Part shown: positions 14,882 through 24,300 of the stretch, in pieces
Layout of the letters: each line of letters begins with the position of its first letter
Numbering within the stretch: position 1 is the first letter of the stretch
Source of the DNA: Clostridia bacterium
GTDB lineage: Bacteria > Bacillota > Clostridia > Oscillospirales > Acutalibacteraceae
Direction: 5' to 3'
Assembly (NCBI GenBank): GCA_017465505.1
Contig: JAFTWB010000012.1
Span: 1 to 36,783, forward strand
DNA: 36,783 nucleotides
The notes under the pieces: generated by a model
What the model was told of the DNA's origin: nothing
The model's input: the letters and a program-made list of their open reading frames with translations, nothing else
Database searches by the model: none
Program-made: the position numbers and the translations under genes

Positions 14882-16792
14882 ATGAAAAGAATTTTTTGTA
14901 TAATTTTAGCGGTTTTAATGGTTTTCTCAGCTTTTGCAGTTGCAGGGGTGGCTTCTGCCCAGCCTCTTGACTCAGGGCTGACAGCAACTTCTGACGAAGC
15001 AACAAAAGATGAAGAGCCAAAGCCTCTTCCTGAAAAACCCGATGGCACAAACAGATATTTCTTCTATATGCCCGAATACTGGAAAGAAAATAACCCCTAT
15101 ACCCAAACTGTGGGTATATATTGGTGGGAAGGCACAGACAACTGTGGTATAAACGGTTGGCCCGGCTATGAGGCAAAGAAAGCCGATGTTGAAGGGGTTT
15201 ATTACTATGATGTACCCAAGGATGTTTCCACAATTATCTGGAGTAACTTTGTTGACGGCGGTATGGATGATACTCAGGATATTTACACCCTTGATTATCA
15301 CACAGATAACATTAACTCAGAGTTTTACTTGCCGGGCGAGAGTGAGCTTTACCCCAACGGCACAGAGAGCTATGACGATATGATTTATGTGCTGGATTTA
15401 TCAAAGACTACCGTAAACGAGCTTTCAGACAAAAAGCTGTTTTTGGGTGAGTGGTTCTACTATTACGGTGGTGGCGAGTACGGACTTGCTAAGGAAAAGG
15501 CAAATGCAAAAACTATCCTTTCAGGGGACAATGTGACTCTGTCCGAGCTTTCACCTGAGGAAGAAGCAACAGAGTCTGCTACTTCTGCTCCTACCGCACC
15601 CCCTGTCCAAACTTACAGATACTATTTCTATCTGCCCAAGACCTGGACAGTAGCCAATCCTTATTACGAGGCTCCTGCTATTTACTGGTGGGACGGCTCC
15701 AACCCTTGCGAGGATTGGCCCGGTTATGAGCTGAAGAAGGCTGACGCTGAGGGCGTTTACTATTACGATGTGCCCGAGGATGTCTGCTCCATTGTCTGGA
15801 ACAACGGCGTTGACGGCGGCACGGATTCTAAAGCCCCTGTTTACATATATGCTTATCATACTGTAACAATTGCCTCCGAGTTCTACGAGCCGGGAGAAAA
15901 TGGCCTTTACCCCGAGGGTGTAGAGAATTTTGATGAAATGATTTATGTTATCGACCTGAACGATGTGCACACTCAGGAGATGTCGGGTAAACAGATTTTT
16001 GGCGGCGAGTGGTTCTATTATTATGGTAACGGTGAGTATGGCGTGGCTGAGAATAAGGCTGACGCTAAAGCAGTTTACTCTTCGGATACAATCATTCTTG
16101 ACGATGTGTATTTTGACCAGAACGCCAGTGTGCCTGCTCAGCCTTCCGAGCCAGAGGAAACTTCTTTAGGTGCAGACGCAACAGAGGTGACTGTTCCCAC
16201 TGAGCCTGAGAAGTCTTCTGCAGCTACCGTAGCAACAGACCCCACAGAAGCACCTCAGCCTACTCAAACCTCAGTAGTTACCGAGCCTGCCGAAACAACT
16301 GAAGCAACCAAGGCAAGCGAAACAACAGAAATAACTGAGGTTACTCAAACAGCAGCAACCAAAGCAACAGAACCTGCAACCGAAACCACTGTTTTAACTG
16401 AAACAACAGAAGTTACCAAGGTGACTGAGGCTACCGAGGCTACCGAGGCTTCAGCAGAAGCTACCGTACCTACTCAAAGTACTGAGGCAACAGAGTCTTC
16501 AACAGAAAACTCAACAGAGGCTACCGAAACAACAAGCTCTGTTGATGAGCTTGTTCCTTACCTTATGGGCGACGCAGACTTAAACGGCAAGGTTAACGTC
16601 AAGGACGCAACCCTTATCCAGAAGCACGCCGCAAAGATTGCCGCTCTTGAGGGTGATTCGAAAGTTACTGCTGATGTAAACGGTGACGGCAAGATTAACG
16701 TTAAAGACGCCACCGTTATCCAGAAATTTGTAGCCAAGATAGAGATTGACTTTGTCGTTGGCGAAATCGTGAAAAAAGAAGTTTTATTCTAA
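14882..16792 (+). CDS. Secreted dockerin protein with two carbohydrate-binding-like modules
   Basis: 636 aa, start at 14882 behind AAAGGAGG. Residues 1-28 are a signal peptide. Two related modules of about 150 residues follow (about 56-201 and 246-388), each with an aromatic opening (RYFFYMPEYW, RYYFYLPKTW), IYWW, WPGYE.KKAD.EGVYYYDVP and EWFYYYG. They look like surface carbohydrate-binding modules, perhaps starch-binding. About 405-555 is a Thr/Glu/Ala-rich linker. About 563-625 is a type I dockerin with two calcium loops (GDADLNGKVNVKDAT and ADVNGDGKINVKDAT). No catalytic domain is present. Dockerins plug into cohesins of cellulosome or amylosome complexes, so this may be a non-catalytic substrate-tethering subunit. 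The module family is inferred; signal, linker and dockerin are clear. Confidence 0.85.
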   Translation: MKRIFCIILAVLMVFSAFAVAGVASAQPLDSGLTATSDEATKDEEPKPLPEKPDGTNRYFFYMPEYWKENNPYTQTVGIYWWEGTDNCGINGWPGYEAKKADVEGVYYYDVPKDVSTIIWSNFVDGGMDDTQDIYTLDYHTDNINSEFYLPGESELYPNGTESYDDMIYVLDLSKTTVNELSDKKLFLGEWFYYYGGGEYGLAKEKANAKTILSGDNVTLSELSPEEEATESATSAPTAPPVQTYRYYFYLPKTWTVANPYYEAPAIYWWDGSNPCEDWPGYELKKADAEGVYYYDVPEDVCSIVWNNGVDGGTDSKAPVYIYAYHTVTIASEFYEPGENGLYPEGVENFDEMIYVIDLNDVHTQEMSGKQIFGGEWFYYYGNGEYGVAENKADAKAVYSSDTIILDDVYFDQNASVPAQPSEPEETSLGADATEVTVPTEPEKSSAATVATDPTEAPQPTQTSVVTEPAETTEATKASETTEITEVTQTAATKATEPATETTVLTETTEVTKVTEATEATEASAEATVPTQSTEATESSTENSTEATETTSSVDELVPYLMGDADLNGKVNVKDATLIQKHAAKIAALEGDSKVTADVNGDGKINVKDATVIQKFVAKIEIDFVVGEIVKKEVLF

Positions 16793-16809
16793 AAAATTAC
16801 CGCCTGTAT

Positions 16810-16846
16810 TGCCCAAGTGCTTTTTAGGACACTTGGGCAGTTTTAT
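16810..16846 (+). terminator. Terminator behind the dockerin gene
   Basis: TGCCCAAGTG (16810-16819) pairs with CACTTGGGCA (16830-16839) around a 10-nt loop, followed by GTTTTATT. It ends the ABC/dockerin transcript 18 bp past the stop codon. Confidence 0.85.
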
Positions 16847-17012
16847 TCGCCTTTCGGCGAGTGGTATTGCTACGCAGTGATATTTGAACTAAAGTTCAAG
16901 TGATATTACCTTCGGTAGTTTTGGCGAATAAAATATCACTGAAATCGTAAGATTTCAATATCACTTCCCGAAAGGGAAATATCACTCTGTGCGAAAAGCA
17001 CAGAATATCACT
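16841..17012. repeat. Box-and-hairpin array 1 (AGTGATATT boxes)
   Basis: Forward boxes AGTGGTATT (16860-16868), AGTGATATT (16876-16884 and 16899-16907) are followed by inverted boxes AATATCACT (16932-16940, 16957-16965, 16978-16986, 17004-17012). Between boxes lie short hairpins: TGAAC/GTTCA, TACC/GGTA, GAAATC-GTAA-GATTTC, TCCC-GAAA-GGGA and CTGTGC-GAAAA-GCACAG. An outer stem pairs TTTTATTCGCC (16841-16851) with GGCGAATAAAA (16923-16933). It is intergenic and bounded by terminators on both sides. No coding potential. It has the same design as the array at 25970-26204. Confidence 0.75.
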
Positions 17013-17017
17013 ATATA

Positions 17018-17068
17018 AAAATTACTACCCGAAAAAGAGCGTTGTTTCTCTTCTTCGGGTAGTTTTTG
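17018..17068. terminator. Strong bidirectional terminator
   Basis: ACTACCCGAA (17024-17033) pairs with TTCGGGTAGT (17054-17063), extended by an inner AAGAG/CTCTT stem, with A-rich sequence on the left and TTTTTG on the right. It can end transcription from both the plus side and the minus-strand ATPase gene at 17210-18586. Confidence 0.85.
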
Positions 17069-17209
17069 TCTTATACTGTTACAAATAGACAACTGTCCTT
17101 AGCAACCCTGTTCATTTGCTACAGGCGGTGTTTTTATGTGTTTAATATATACTGAGGGTCGAAAGTGTCAAAAGATTTGATTTTCATATTATTCCAAAGC
17201 TCTTTGAGG

Positions 17210-18586
17210 TTAAAGAGGTTTATTGTTAAGTCGGTTAAGCTGCTCAATGTGATTGTTTTCTTTAAGAAAACGTTTTATAAAACAACCCATAAAATAAGGG
17301 AATGTATAAAACTTTCCATTGAATCCGATATTTCGGTTGGCCAGCTTTATGCCGTAGTTGATGTCGGGGTAAGTATCGGAAGATATAAGTGTATTAAGTG
17401 AAGCAGTAGCTCCATCGTTTGCCTTTACTTCGATAGGAACAAGAGAATTTAAATCTCTTGCAAAAAAATCCATTTCTACGGTTGCTTTTTCATTTCGATA
17501 GAAATAAACAGGATAACCTTGTTTTACAAGCATATCGGCGACAATATTTTCGTAAATAGCACCTTTATATGTGTTGAAGTTTTTATTGTTTCGCAGGTCC
17601 TCCTGTGCCTCTTCGTCCAGTGAGCCGATAAGGAGACCTGTGTCGCGGAAATACAATTTATAATTATTGGGATTGTAGTTGCCTTTAAGGGGAAGCTCGG
17701 GTAGCTCCATACAATAACACACATTGATGATTCCTGCGTTGTCAAGCCATTCAATAGTTCCGATGTATTCTCTGTTTCGTGCATTTTTGGCAATTTTGGA
17801 AATCTGATATTTTTTATTGTCTTTTCCGAGAAAAACAGGAATCCTCCGATATACATTCAAAATCTTGGCTTTATCAAGCCCTTGTGCGTATTTGGTGATA
17901 TCTTCTTCGTAATCAAGAAGAAGTTGTTGCTGAAGCTTTAATGTGCCGCTGTAATTTTTTTGTGTTACAAATCTGTAGACAATAGCAGGCATACCGCCGA
18001 GTACCATATATTCTCTGAAATTGTCCAACATAACTTCAAATTCTACTTTAGTAAGTGGGGTAAGAGCGAGCATATTTTGATACAGAGATTCGATTTGCTC
18101 ATTAGTGTATCCTTTAGCCCACAAAAACTCTTCGAAATCCAGAGAGTGCATTTCAATATCTTCTTTATACCCGACACTGTTAGATTCGATTTCGCTATAA
18201 TTGATACCCATAAGCGAGCCTGAGCAGATAACATCGTATCTTCCGTCGAGTTTAAAGGATTTCAGGCTGGTGGCACAGTTTACACAGTCCTGCAATTCGT
18301 CAAAAAAAATAAGGGTTTCGTAGGGGATAATTTTAAAGGAAGGATTTTTCATCGAAATATTTTTAAGAATGGTTTCGACCTCAAAGCCATTGTCAAATAT
18401 GTCTTTGTACTGCTTTTGGAGTGCAAAGTTGATTTCTATAACAGATTTATAATTGTTTTTTGCAAAATATTTGATTGCCTCGGTTTTGCCGATTTGTCTT
18501 GCACCTTTTACAATTAGCGGAAGCCGTTGGTCATCGTTTTTCCAATTTAAAAGAAAGCTGTCAATTTTTCGTTTTAACCTCTCCAT
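17210..18586 (-). CDS. AAA-family ATPase with DUF4143
   Basis: 458 aa, start at 18586 behind AGGGTGA on the minus strand. Walker A is GARQIGKT (residues 28-35), Walker B LIFFDEL, and VICSGSLMG is the sensor-like strand of the AAA_14 fold. DUF4143 fills the second half; near the C-terminus EMDFFARD followed by VPIEVKA has the D...E-x-K spacing of restriction-like nuclease folds. The family is very common in gut bacteria and archaea, often in variable regions; its true function is not established. Here it stands alone, with four 12-bp iterons at 32-bp spacing covering its upstream region, suggesting dedicated control. Length is normal and no damage is seen. Confidence 0.88.
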   Translation of the reverse strand: MERLKRKIDSFLLNWKNDDQRLPLIVKGARQIGKTEAIKYFAKNNYKSVIEINFALQKQYKDIFDNGFEVETILKNISMKNPSFKIIPYETLIFFDELQDCVNCATSLKSFKLDGRYDVICSGSLMGINYSEIESNSVGYKEDIEMHSLDFEEFLWAKGYTNEQIESLYQNMLALTPLTKVEFEVMLDNFREYMVLGGMPAIVYRFVTQKNYSGTLKLQQQLLLDYEEDITKYAQGLDKAKILNVYRRIPVFLGKDNKKYQISKIAKNARNREYIGTIEWLDNAGIINVCYCMELPELPLKGNYNPNNYKLYFRDTGLLIGSLDEEAQEDLRNNKNFNTYKGAIYENIVADMLVKQGYPVYFYRNEKATVEMDFFARDLNSLVPIEVKANDGATASLNTLISSDTYPDINYGIKLANRNIGFNGKFYTFPYFMGCFIKRFLKENNHIEQLNRLNNKPL

Positions 18587-18621
18587 AAAATCACCCTGTC
18601 TTTATTTCTACCACAAGTCTA

Positions 18622-18729
18622 TCACAAAATTCCGATAAAATCAAGAACGGTTTTCACAAAATTCCAGTGATTATGGGGTTGAAAATCACAAAATTCCATT
18701 AGTCCTGAGGCTTAAAATCACAAAATTCC
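18622..18729. repeat. Four 12-bp iterons with exact 32-bp period
   Basis: TCACAAAATTCC occurs at 18622-18633, 18654-18665, 18686-18697 and 18718-18729, each exactly 32 bp from the next, with unrelated 20-bp spacers. The set fills the spacer between the YbaK stop and the DUF4143 start. On the minus strand a possible promoter, TTGATT (18639-18644) - 17 bp - TAGACT (18616-18621), has the first iteron lying inside its spacer. 32 bp is about three helical turns, placing all copies on one DNA face, as for an operator array. Confidence 0.85.
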
Positions 18730-18739
18730 GAAGATAGTC

Positions 18740-19219
18740 TTATACTATTATATCCTCCAGCTCAAAGGGGATGATTTTTTTCAGCTCTGAAAGGCTTGTT
18801 TCTACCTGATAGCCGATTTTTCCTGCACTGAAAAAGAAGGTGTCAAAATCCTTGGCGGTGAGATGGATTATGGTATTAAACTGCTTTTTCATTCCCACAG
18901 GGGAGCAGCCGCCGTGAACATAGCCTGTAAGGGGCAGAAGCTCCTTTGACTTTATCATTGCTATGCTTTTTTCGTTAACGGCTTTTGCGGCTTTTTTCAG
19001 GTCAAGCTCGCAAAGTACGGGAATCATAAAAACAAAGTAGTTTTTGCTTGCTCCCTGAGTGACTAAAGTCTTGAAAACCCTTTCGGGGTCTTCGCTAAGA
19101 GCCTCGGCCACCTCTTTGCCGCTTAAGGCGTCGGTGTCGGCGTAGCTGTGGCTTTTGTACTCTGCCTTTTTCTGCTCGAAAATTCTCATAACGTTGGTTT
19201 TAAATTCTTTTTTGCCCAT
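18740..19219 (-). CDS. ybaK: YbaK/EbsC-type aminoacyl-tRNA deacylase
   Basis: 159 aa. The start at 19219 (MGKKEFKTNVMRIFEQ) is chosen because AGGAG lies just upstream on the minus strand; a longer reading to 19309 lacks a site and runs over the promoter. KTNVMRIFE, the catalytic-pocket lysine strand RVFKTLVTQG, and the loop GYVHGGCSPVGMKKQFN are characteristic of YbaK. The enzyme removes cysteine wrongly attached to tRNA-Pro and thus guards translation accuracy in the cytoplasm. It is a single gene with its own promoter, divergent from the MATE gene at 19378. Length matches the family (about 155-160 aa). Confidence 0.92.
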   Translation of the reverse strand: MGKKEFKTNVMRIFEQKKAEYKSHSYADTDALSGKEVAEALSEDPERVFKTLVTQGASKNYFVFMIPVLCELDLKKAAKAVNEKSIAMIKSKELLPLTGYVHGGCSPVGMKKQFNTIIHLTAKDFDTFFFSAGKIGYQVETSLSELKKIIPFELEDIIV

Positions 19220-19270
19220 AGTATGCTCCTGTGAAAAAATTGTAGCAACAGGTGTGTGCTTATGTATTAT

Positions 19271-19299
19271 ATTATAAAACCCTGCTCTTAAAAAATCAA
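19271..19299 (-). promoter_or_regulatory. Promoter of ybaK
   Basis: On the minus strand TTGATT (19294-19299), 17 bp, TATAAT (19271-19276), about 50 bp before the ybaK start. Confidence 0.65.
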
Positions 19300-19320
19300 T
19301 GTTTGTCAAAATTTGCGTTA

Positions 19321-19348
19321 TTGAAAAATATATTATATTGTGTATAAT
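19321..19348 (+). promoter_or_regulatory. Promoter of the second MATE gene
   Basis: TTGAAA (19321-19326), 16 bp, TATAAT (19343-19348), 29 bp before the start codon at 19378. Divergent from the ybaK promoter. Confidence 0.75.
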
Positions 19349-19377
19349 TAAGGTAGATTTTAAGTGAGGATTTTGCT

Positions 19378-20706
19378 ATGAAGAAATTAAAGCTTTTTAA
19401 CCTTGCCTGGCCGATTTTCATTGAAACCCTGCTTTTTATGCTTCTGGGTTTTGTGGATGTTTTTGTGCTGAGCAAATTTGACGACCTGGCCGCCTCTTCC
19501 GTTAACACCGCAAATCAGGCGGTTTCCATTACAACCATTGTTTTTACTGTGATTTCTACCGCCAGTGCGGTGCTGATTTCTCAGTATCTCGGAGCAAAGA
19601 AAAGGGAAAACGCCTCTCGTGTGGCGGCTCTTTCCATTACCTTCCACCTGATTTTCGGCGTGATTATCAGTGCGGTTTTCCTGCTCTTTAACCGTCCTAT
19701 CCTCAGCTTTATCGGTGCTCAGGGTACTGTGCTTGAGTTTGCCTCTCAGTATCTTTCCATTGTAGGCGGTTTTATATTCTTGCAGGCTTTGCTTTCTTCA
19801 ATGTCCGTAATTGTGAGAAATCACGGAATGACCCAGATTTCAATGTACGTCACTCTGGGTATGAACATAATGAACACAGGTCTGGACGTTATTTTTGTAC
19901 TGGGACTTTTCGGTTTTCCAAAGCTTGGAGTTATGGGCGTTGCCATTGCCACAACCTTCTCAAGACTTGTGGGTACAATTGTGCTGGCGGTGGTGCTTTT
20001 CAAAAAAATAGAAAAGCCTTCTATTTTCAAGCTCTTAAAGCCCTTCCCCAAGGAAGATATCCTTAATATTATAAAAATCGGTGTGCCCTCTGCTTTTGAA
20101 ACCTTCCTTTACAACATTTCTCAGGTGGTAATTACTTCCATTGTTCTGAAATGCCTCACCCCCGAGGAGCTTATTACAAAGACCTATGTGCAGAATATCA
20201 CTATGTTCTTCTACCTTTTCACCGTGGCGATTTCTCAGGCGTCCCAGATTATTACAGGCCATCTTGTGGGTGCAAAAAGGCTTGACGAGGTAAAAAAGCG
20301 AGCCTACAGGTATTACCTTTATGCCTTAGGCATTACTATGAGTATCTGCGTGGTGGGCGCGTTTTTCGGCAAGAATCTTATGGGCATTTTTACCGCTGAC
20401 GAAGTGGTTATTGCTATGGGTGCACAAATCCTTATTATCAACATTTTCCTTGAAGCAGGCAGAACAACCAACCTGGTAATTATCGGTTGCCTCAGAGGTG
20501 CAGGAGATGTGTATTTCCCCACTATCTGTGCTGTTTTCTCTATGATTCTTGTGAGCACTCTTGGCTCGTACATACTTGCCGTTGTTTGCGGACTTGGTAT
20601 TTACGGACTGTGGATTGCCATTGCCGCAGACGAGGTTATAAGAGGAATCTTTATGCTTTTCCGCTGGCAAAGCGGCAAATGGAAAAACAAAGGTATCAAT
20701 AAATAA
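19378..20706 (+). CDS. MATE-family efflux protein, second
   Basis: 442 aa, start at 19378 behind GTGAGGA. Twelve membrane segments with MATE features: FNLAWPIFIETLLFMLLGFV in the first helix, YLGAKKRENASRVA after the second, and the repeat lobe beginning IKIGVPSAFETFLYNISQVV. It expels a drug or metabolite in exchange for protons or sodium. It is not a close copy of the MATE protein at 8511, as alignment by eye shows only family-level similarity. No regulator gene adjoins it. It has its own promoter and terminator, so it is a single-gene unit. Confidence 0.92.
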   Translation: MKKLKLFNLAWPIFIETLLFMLLGFVDVFVLSKFDDLAASSVNTANQAVSITTIVFTVISTASAVLISQYLGAKKRENASRVAALSITFHLIFGVIISAVFLLFNRPILSFIGAQGTVLEFASQYLSIVGGFIFLQALLSSMSVIVRNHGMTQISMYVTLGMNIMNTGLDVIFVLGLFGFPKLGVMGVAIATTFSRLVGTIVLAVVLFKKIEKPSIFKLLKPFPKEDILNIIKIGVPSAFETFLYNISQVVITSIVLKCLTPEELITKTYVQNITMFFYLFTVAISQASQIITGHLVGAKRLDEVKKRAYRYYLYALGITMSICVVGAFFGKNLMGIFTADEVVIAMGAQILIINIFLEAGRTTNLVIIGCLRGAGDVYFPTICAVFSMILVSTLGSYILAVVCGLGIYGLWIAIAADEVIRGIFMLFRWQSGKWKNKGINK

Positions 20707-20710
20707 AATT

Positions 20711-20744
20711 ACCGCCGTGCTTTTTAATCGCACGGCGGTTTTGT
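20711..20744. terminator. Terminator between convergent MATE and yfcE genes
   Basis: ACCGCCGTGC (20711-20720) pairs with GCACGGCGGT (20730-20739) around a 9-nt loop, followed by TTTTG on plus and by ATTTTAT on minus. It serves both genes, which end at 20706 and 20744. Confidence 0.88.
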
Positions 20745-21286
20745 TATATTTCGTAAATCTTATAAACCTCGCCCTCAAGGGTTTTCCAGAGGAAAGTGTT
20801 GCCTTCCAGAGTCATATAGCTGTGAGGAGAGCTTTCCTTGGGGATTGACACAGAGCCGGGGTTTAAATAGGTGTGGGTGGGGTATTCTTCAATAACGGGG
20901 ACGTGGGTGTGGCCGTGAAGAAGAATATCTTCTTTATTTATGGGTGGAAGCTTTGCGTTGTTGAAGTTGTGGCCGTGGGTGATGTAGATAAGCCTCTCGC
21001 CCACAGGGATAACTGCGTAATCTGCCAGAATGGGAAAATCCAGCACCATCTGGTCAACTTCGGTATCGCAGTTGCCTCTTACGGCTAAGATTTTATTTTT
21101 CAGAGGATTAAGCATTGCTATAACCTCTTTTGGAGCATAGTCCTTGGGCAAATCGTTTCTTGGGCCGTGATAAAGAATGTCGCCCAGAAGGATAAGTCTG
21201 TCAGCCTGCTCTTTTTCAAAAGCCTCTAAAAGCTTTTTGCAGAAGTAAGCTGAGCCGTGGATATCTGAAGCAATTAAAAATTTCAT
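20744..21286 (-). CDS. yfcE: YfcE-type metallophosphodiesterase
   Basis: 180 aa, start at 21286 behind GCGAGG on the minus strand. All calcineurin-fold metal ligands are present in order: ASDIHG (D8, H10), LLGDILYHG, VRGNCD, THGH and LHGHTHVP. This is the YfcE/MJ0936 group, manganese-dependent phosphodiesterases active on model phosphodiester substrates; the natural substrate is not known. Cytoplasmic, normal length. The neighbouring yfhO gene lies upstream on the same strand but is cut off by a hairpin at 21307-21337, so yfcE is likely transcribed mostly alone. Confidence 0.9.
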   Translation of the reverse strand: MKFLIASDIHGSAYFCKKLLEAFEKEQADRLILLGDILYHGPRNDLPKDYAPKEVIAMLNPLKNKILAVRGNCDTEVDQMVLDFPILADYAVIPVGERLIYITHGHNFNNAKLPPINKEDILLHGHTHVPVIEEYPTHTYLNPGSVSIPKESSPHSYMTLEGNTFLWKTLEGEVYKIYEI

Positions 21287-21306
21287 AATATACCTCGCTT
21301 ATTTGC

Positions 21307-21337
21307 AAAACAGGAGCTCAGTTTTTCTGAACTCCTG
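21307..21337 (-). terminator. Terminator behind yfhO
   Basis: CAGGAGCTCAG (21311-21321) and CTGAACTCCTG (21327-21337) pair fully with one G-T pair around five T/A loop bases. On the minus strand it follows the yfhO stop codon and ends in TTTTG. Confidence 0.75.
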
Positions 21338-21344
21338 CTTTTTG

Positions 21345-24300
21345 TTATTCTTCGGTGGTTTCGCTTGTTTCGTCAGTTGCGTCTGTTGTGTCAACTGCCT
21401 CTGATTGAGCGATTTCTTCAATCTCTGCCGAAACCTCTTCGGGTACAGGCTTTGGCTTTACCTTCACGTCAGCCCTGAGGAAGGTGGTGGCAAGAGCCTT
21501 TACTCGGTTTTCCTTCATATACTTGGAAGTTACAAACCAAGCGGCAACCAGAATAAGGAAGCCCACGGAGAATGCAACTACGCCTATGGGGAATCCGTTG
21601 GGGATGAACTTAAGGGTAACTTCGTGCTGACCCTTTGTAATGGGGAAAGCAACCATAGCATTTGCAACGGGAGTAACCTCAACCTCTTTGCCGTCTACAT
21701 AAGCCTTCCAGCCCTTTTCGTAGGGGATAGAGGTGAAGAAAAGGCCGTCGCTGTAGGTGGTTACAGTGCCCTGAATCGTTGTGTCGCTGCTCTTGGTGGT
21801 AACAAGGCCGCCTTTTTTCAGAGCCTCAAGACCCTGCTCAAAGACCTTTTCGTTAAGCTGATAGCAGAAAACAGTAACAGAAGTGCTCTTGCCCTGCTCG
21901 TAGTCGGTGTAGATGGAAACCTTGTCTCCACCCTCTACAACACCTGCAACGCTGATGTGGGGACGGCTCAGTGTGCGTGTGCCGTTGTCCTTGTCGTTAA
22001 TGAGGATTTTAACTCTCTTGTCCTTAACGTTGTCAGCCTTGAAGTAGAAGAGGATTGTACCGCCTTCTTCGGGGTAGTAGTTGTACTTTGTGTGGATGTC
22101 TGCGGTTTTGTCCTTGGGGTTTGTCTTGTAGTGACCTTCGCTCTGCTTGCTTACCTCGAAAATAGAGGAAGATGTGTGGCCCTGATCCACTACCTTGAGC
22201 TGAGTGTAAAGAGGCTCCTGAATACCTGTGGCAAGTCGCCAGAACTCAATCTGCTCTACAAAGGGGTTATCGTTAAGACCATTGGAGCCTGAAGCACTGA
22301 AGTCCTCCGTGCCCCAGTTGAGAAGGTCGCTGTTTACAACATAGCCCATAGGCAGGTAAGCGGTGTTCTCTAAAAGGGTGGTGTTGCCAACCTTGTTGAG
22401 AACAGTTGTGTAATCACTGTTATAGAACTTACCGTCACGGGAGATAAGGTACTTAAGGTTAAGCATTGTGTTTGTTACAGGAGAGCTTTCGTAGTAGGTG
22501 TAACGGTTACCTGCCTGCCATCCGCCAACGCCGATACGCTCAAGGTATTTTGTAATGTTTACATTTGCCATAGAGTTGAACATTGAAACGCCGTTGTAGG
22601 TGTTGAGAGCACTGTCGTTAAGGGTCTGGGTTGTAAGCACCTCTGTGCGGTAAATGTCGGGCTCGCCTGTGGACTCAATAGCCTCAATGTGCTCTAAAAC
22701 AGAGTCCATATTTTTCTCGTCCCTGGGATATCCTGCCATAGATGTGGTGGTAACGGTTTTAACGCCGATAACAGAGGTTGCAACCATTTCACCGAATACA
22801 AAGAGGCAGAGCACAAGGGTGAGGGTTTTTAAATTTAAAAGCTTGAAGCAATAGAGGAAAAGGAAAATAATGTAAATGCCTGCCATAATACAGGAAGCAA
22901 TAAGAGGAGCGTAAGAGTCCTCGCCTCTTGTAAAGTAGGAAAGCACCAAGAGTACAAAGCCCAGAATTGCTACCACAACATCCAGATAATGGCTGTGCTC
23001 AATAAAGCAGTAAGCCCTGAACGCCATATAAATCAGCAGGAAGCTGAAGAGGAAGCTGAATCTCACAGGGAGCATATTGGGGTAGTGGAAGCCGTGCCAG
23101 ATGAAGTCGAGATGACGGATAAACATACTTGCCACAAGGAATAAGAGGGTTGCAGAGCAGAAAATCTTTTCGCCCAGCTTGATTTTCTTGGAGCAAAGGA
23201 AAACAATGGCAAGCACAACGCAGAGCATACCGCAGGCGATGTTGGGAAGGCCTTCTTTATCAGAGGGATTGATAAAGGAGAACATATTGGAGAAAATCTC
23301 GCAGACGGCGTTTGTTACCTCGTTGATGTCGGGCTTTGTAATGGTGGTGTTGGAGCCCGTGTCGGACACAACATTGATAACAAAGCTCTTGGGCATACCC
23401 ATTGTCTGTTTGTAGGTGTTCTGAAGTCCCAGGTAGGTGGGAATAGTAACGGGAGCGGTCATTAAAAGTCCCGAAATTGTGAAAAGAGCAGTACGGGCAA
23501 GGTCTTTGAAAGCCTTTTTAAAGCCGCCCCAACGAGAGCATTCGTAGCCGATGGCGGTGAAGAACACTGCCACGCAGATGAAAAGACCGATGTAGTAGTT
23601 GCACACAACCGCAAGGGCAAGGGAGATGGTGAAGAGTCTGAACTTGCCATCTCTTAAAAGTGCAACGGTACCTGCCACGCAAAGAGGCAGCATTGCCACA
23701 GAGTCAAGCCAGATTACGCACCAGTAGTAGCCCATATTAAAGGCACAGAAGGAGAACATCATTGAGAAAAGCACCAGAGAAAGGTCGTTTTTCTTGGATA
23801 TAATCCTGAAGGCGATGGCGGTAAATCCGCCCATACAGGCAATTTTGATAACTGTAATGAGGGCAAGATACTCAACAAGCCAAGCCTCGGGAACAATTAC
23901 AGAAAGGAAGTTAAGGGGACTTAAGAGGTAGTAGGACATAACCAGAATGAAGTTGGAGCCCATACCGATAACCCAGGAGTGAAGCAGACTTCCTCCTGAC
24001 TGAAGCTTTTCGTGAAGCTCCACTAAGAAGGGGTAGTACTGGTGCCACAAATCGATAACAAGCATTTGCTTGTCACCCCAAGGGTTTGTCCAGTCGGGCT
24101 TTGCCACGTCAATTCCCCAAGAGGGGAAGAGCTGGCCAAGGCCGTGAGCCACAGAGTCCACCATAGTTTTGAAAATGCCGAAAGGTGCAATGTCGTAAGC
24201 CGCAAAGCCTACCGCCATAATAACAAAGGGAACTAAAAAGGAAAGCAGGATAAACCTGTTTTCATAGAAAAATCCCTTTTTCTCTGCTTTGGGAGCACCA

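Noticed and set aside
16841-17012. Array 1 as a set of terminators
   Set aside because: The hairpins are too short and lack T-tracts; proper terminators lie on both sides, and the regular boxes need another explanation.
18622-18729. CRISPR array
   Set aside because: The repeats are only 12 bp with 20-bp spacers, there are four units, and no cas genes adjoin; the position over a promoter fits operator iterons better.
21405-22292. Long plus-strand open reading (295 codons)
   Set aside because: It is antisense to yfhO, lacks a ribosome binding site and domain, and arises from codon bias of the real gene.
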